Assembly (NCBI RefSeq): GCF_002556545.1
Contig: NZ_CP022685.1
Span: 6,302,001-6,366,000 of the forward strand
Length of the DNA: 64,000 nucleotides
Direction: 5' to 3'
DNA from: Streptomyces formicae
GTDB taxonomy: Bacteria > Actinomycetota > Actinomycetes > Streptomycetales > Streptomycetaceae
Shown here one piece after another: positions 63,363 through 64,000 of this stretch (the first letter of the stretch is position 1; every line of letters begins with the position of its first letter). The notes beneath the pieces are model-generated. The model was not told the DNA's origin. It searched no databases and worked only from the letters and a program-made list of their open reading frames with translations. The position numbers and the translations under genes were made by a program.

Positions 63363-63803
63363 TCAGTGCTCCGGTGACTCGGAGGGCGCGGAAGTGACGA
63401 GTTCCGTCAGGACTCCGTGGCAGTCCTTGGGGTGCAGGAAGGTGATCCGCGACCCCATGGAACCGATGCGGGGCTCGTCGTAGAGGACGCGTACGCCCTT
63501 GTCCCTGATGGCCGCGGCGTCCCCGTCGACGTCCGCGGTGCCGAAGGCGATGTGGTGCACGCCCTCGCCGTTCTTGGCCAGCCACTTGCCCACCGCGGAG
63601 TCGTCGCGGATCGGTTCGAGCAGCTGGAGGTAGGAGGCGCCGCCGTCGCTGGTCTCGTTGATCTTGAGCATGGCCTCGCGTACGCCCTGCTCCTCGTTGA
63701 CCTCGGTGTGGAACACCTCGAATCCGTACGTCGCGCGGTAGAACTCGACGGTCTTGTCGAGGTCGAAACAGGCGATCCCGATGTGATCGATTCGCGTCAG
63801 CAT
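63363..63803 (-). CDS. mce: Methylmalonyl-CoA epimerase
   Basis: 146 residues of the glyoxalase/vicinal oxygen chelate fold. It interconverts (2R)- and (2S)-methylmalonyl-CoA in propionate metabolism and in supply of extender units for polyketides. The four metal ligands are visible: H7 (RIDHIGIAC), Q60 (SYLQLLEP), H84 (GVHHIAFG) and E134 (GVLTELVT), matching H12, Q65, H91 and E141 of the Propionibacterium enzyme. ATG at 63803. It is divergent from a thiolase gene. Confidence 0.95.
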   Translation of the reverse strand: MLTRIDHIGIACFDLDKTVEFYRATYGFEVFHTEVNEEQGVREAMLKINETSDGGASYLQLLEPIRDDSAVGKWLAKNGEGVHHIAFGTADVDGDAAAIRDKGVRVLYDEPRIGSMGSRITFLHPKDCHGVLTELVTSAPSESPEH

Positions 63804-63940
63804 GGGTCAAGTGCAGCGCTTCATGCGGTGATTACGCAACGTGCGCGCGATCACAGTCGTCGCCCGATGACGCGGGCAGTACCGCTCAGTACATTCAGAT
63901 AAACCCTCGTTAACTTCTCCTCCCAAGGGGCCGTGGCACA

Positions 63941-64000
63941 TGTCTGGAACGACCGGCACCACCTCAGTGATCGTCGCGGGCGCGCGCACGCCCATGGGCC
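63941..64000 (+). CDS. Acetyl-CoA acetyltransferase, N-terminus (partial)
   Basis: Only 20 codons are in view: MSGTTGTTSVIVAGARTPMG. The VIVAGARTPMG start is the hallmark N-terminus of thiolases (acetyl-CoA C-acetyltransferase). The ATG at 63941 follows AAGGGG. In this position it would supply acetoacetyl-CoA, the precursor for the 3-hydroxybutyryl-CoA dehydrogenase gene at 45936. The gene continues past the right edge. Confidence 0.82.

Overview
The window is a very GC-rich actinobacterial chromosome segment. Gene content and order (rho, LytR-type gene, rpmE, prfA, prmC, the atp operon, a GH18 chitinase with a two-component pair, nucS, filP, scy, methylmalonyl-CoA epimerase) match the core chromosome of Streptomyces. 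Codon third positions are almost all G or C, GTG and TTG starts are common, and several genes have a TANNNT hexamer 6-8 nt before the start codon, as expected of leaderless actinobacterial transcripts. Identifications rest on motif and family recognition from the sequence; no database search was run.

Bases 1-11,700 are the edge of an accessory locus: a phage-tail-like contractile injection system (CIS). It holds the N-terminal part of the sheath gene (minus strand, leaving the window to the left), a BTAD/SARP regulator and a separate NB-ARC-TPR protein that together rebuild an AfsR-type regulator, two tandem paralogous membrane proteins with different extracellular ends, and a minus-strand operon of a LuxR-type regulator, a DUF4255 cap/terminator protein and an AAA+ ATPase. 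A 22-bp perfect hairpin separates the convergent transcripts.

Bases 11,700-29,500 carry a tRNA-Arg(CCG), a single-domain response regulator ending in a tandem-repeat region, the ArgRS-like nrtL, lysA, the threonine genes hom-thrC-thrB, rho with a long N-terminal insertion, a LytR-CpsA-Psr gene, rpmE, prfA, prmC, a TsaC/Sua5 gene, a phosphatase-like protein lacking the usual nucleophilic cysteine, a divergent serine hydroxymethyltransferase and a WecA-type glycosyl-phosphotransferase.

Bases 29,500-38,200 hold the complete ATP synthase operon atpI-B-E-F-H-A-G-D-C and a DUF2550 gene. Bases 38,200-42,100 hold a secreted CBM2-FnIII-GH18 chitinase, with two DasR-type operator sequences around its promoter, and its two-component genes.

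Bases 42,100-57,900 mix a small membrane protein, a cobalamin adenosyltransferase, a drug-type ABC exporter with a divergent TetR, 3-hydroxybutyryl-CoA dehydrogenase, a STAS protein next to a large membrane-anchored P-loop ATPase, nucS, an SCO5389-type gene, a luciferase-like oxidoreductase and two related ABC-2 transporter pairs. Bases 57,900-64,000 hold the coiled-coil polarity genes filP and scy, methylmalonyl-CoA epimerase and the start of a thiolase.

The region most worth attention is the CIS edge. The paired membrane proteins look like adaptors that could link a cytoplasmic injection machine to the membrane and envelope, and the locus has three regulatory proteins and unusual repeats in its divergent promoter region.
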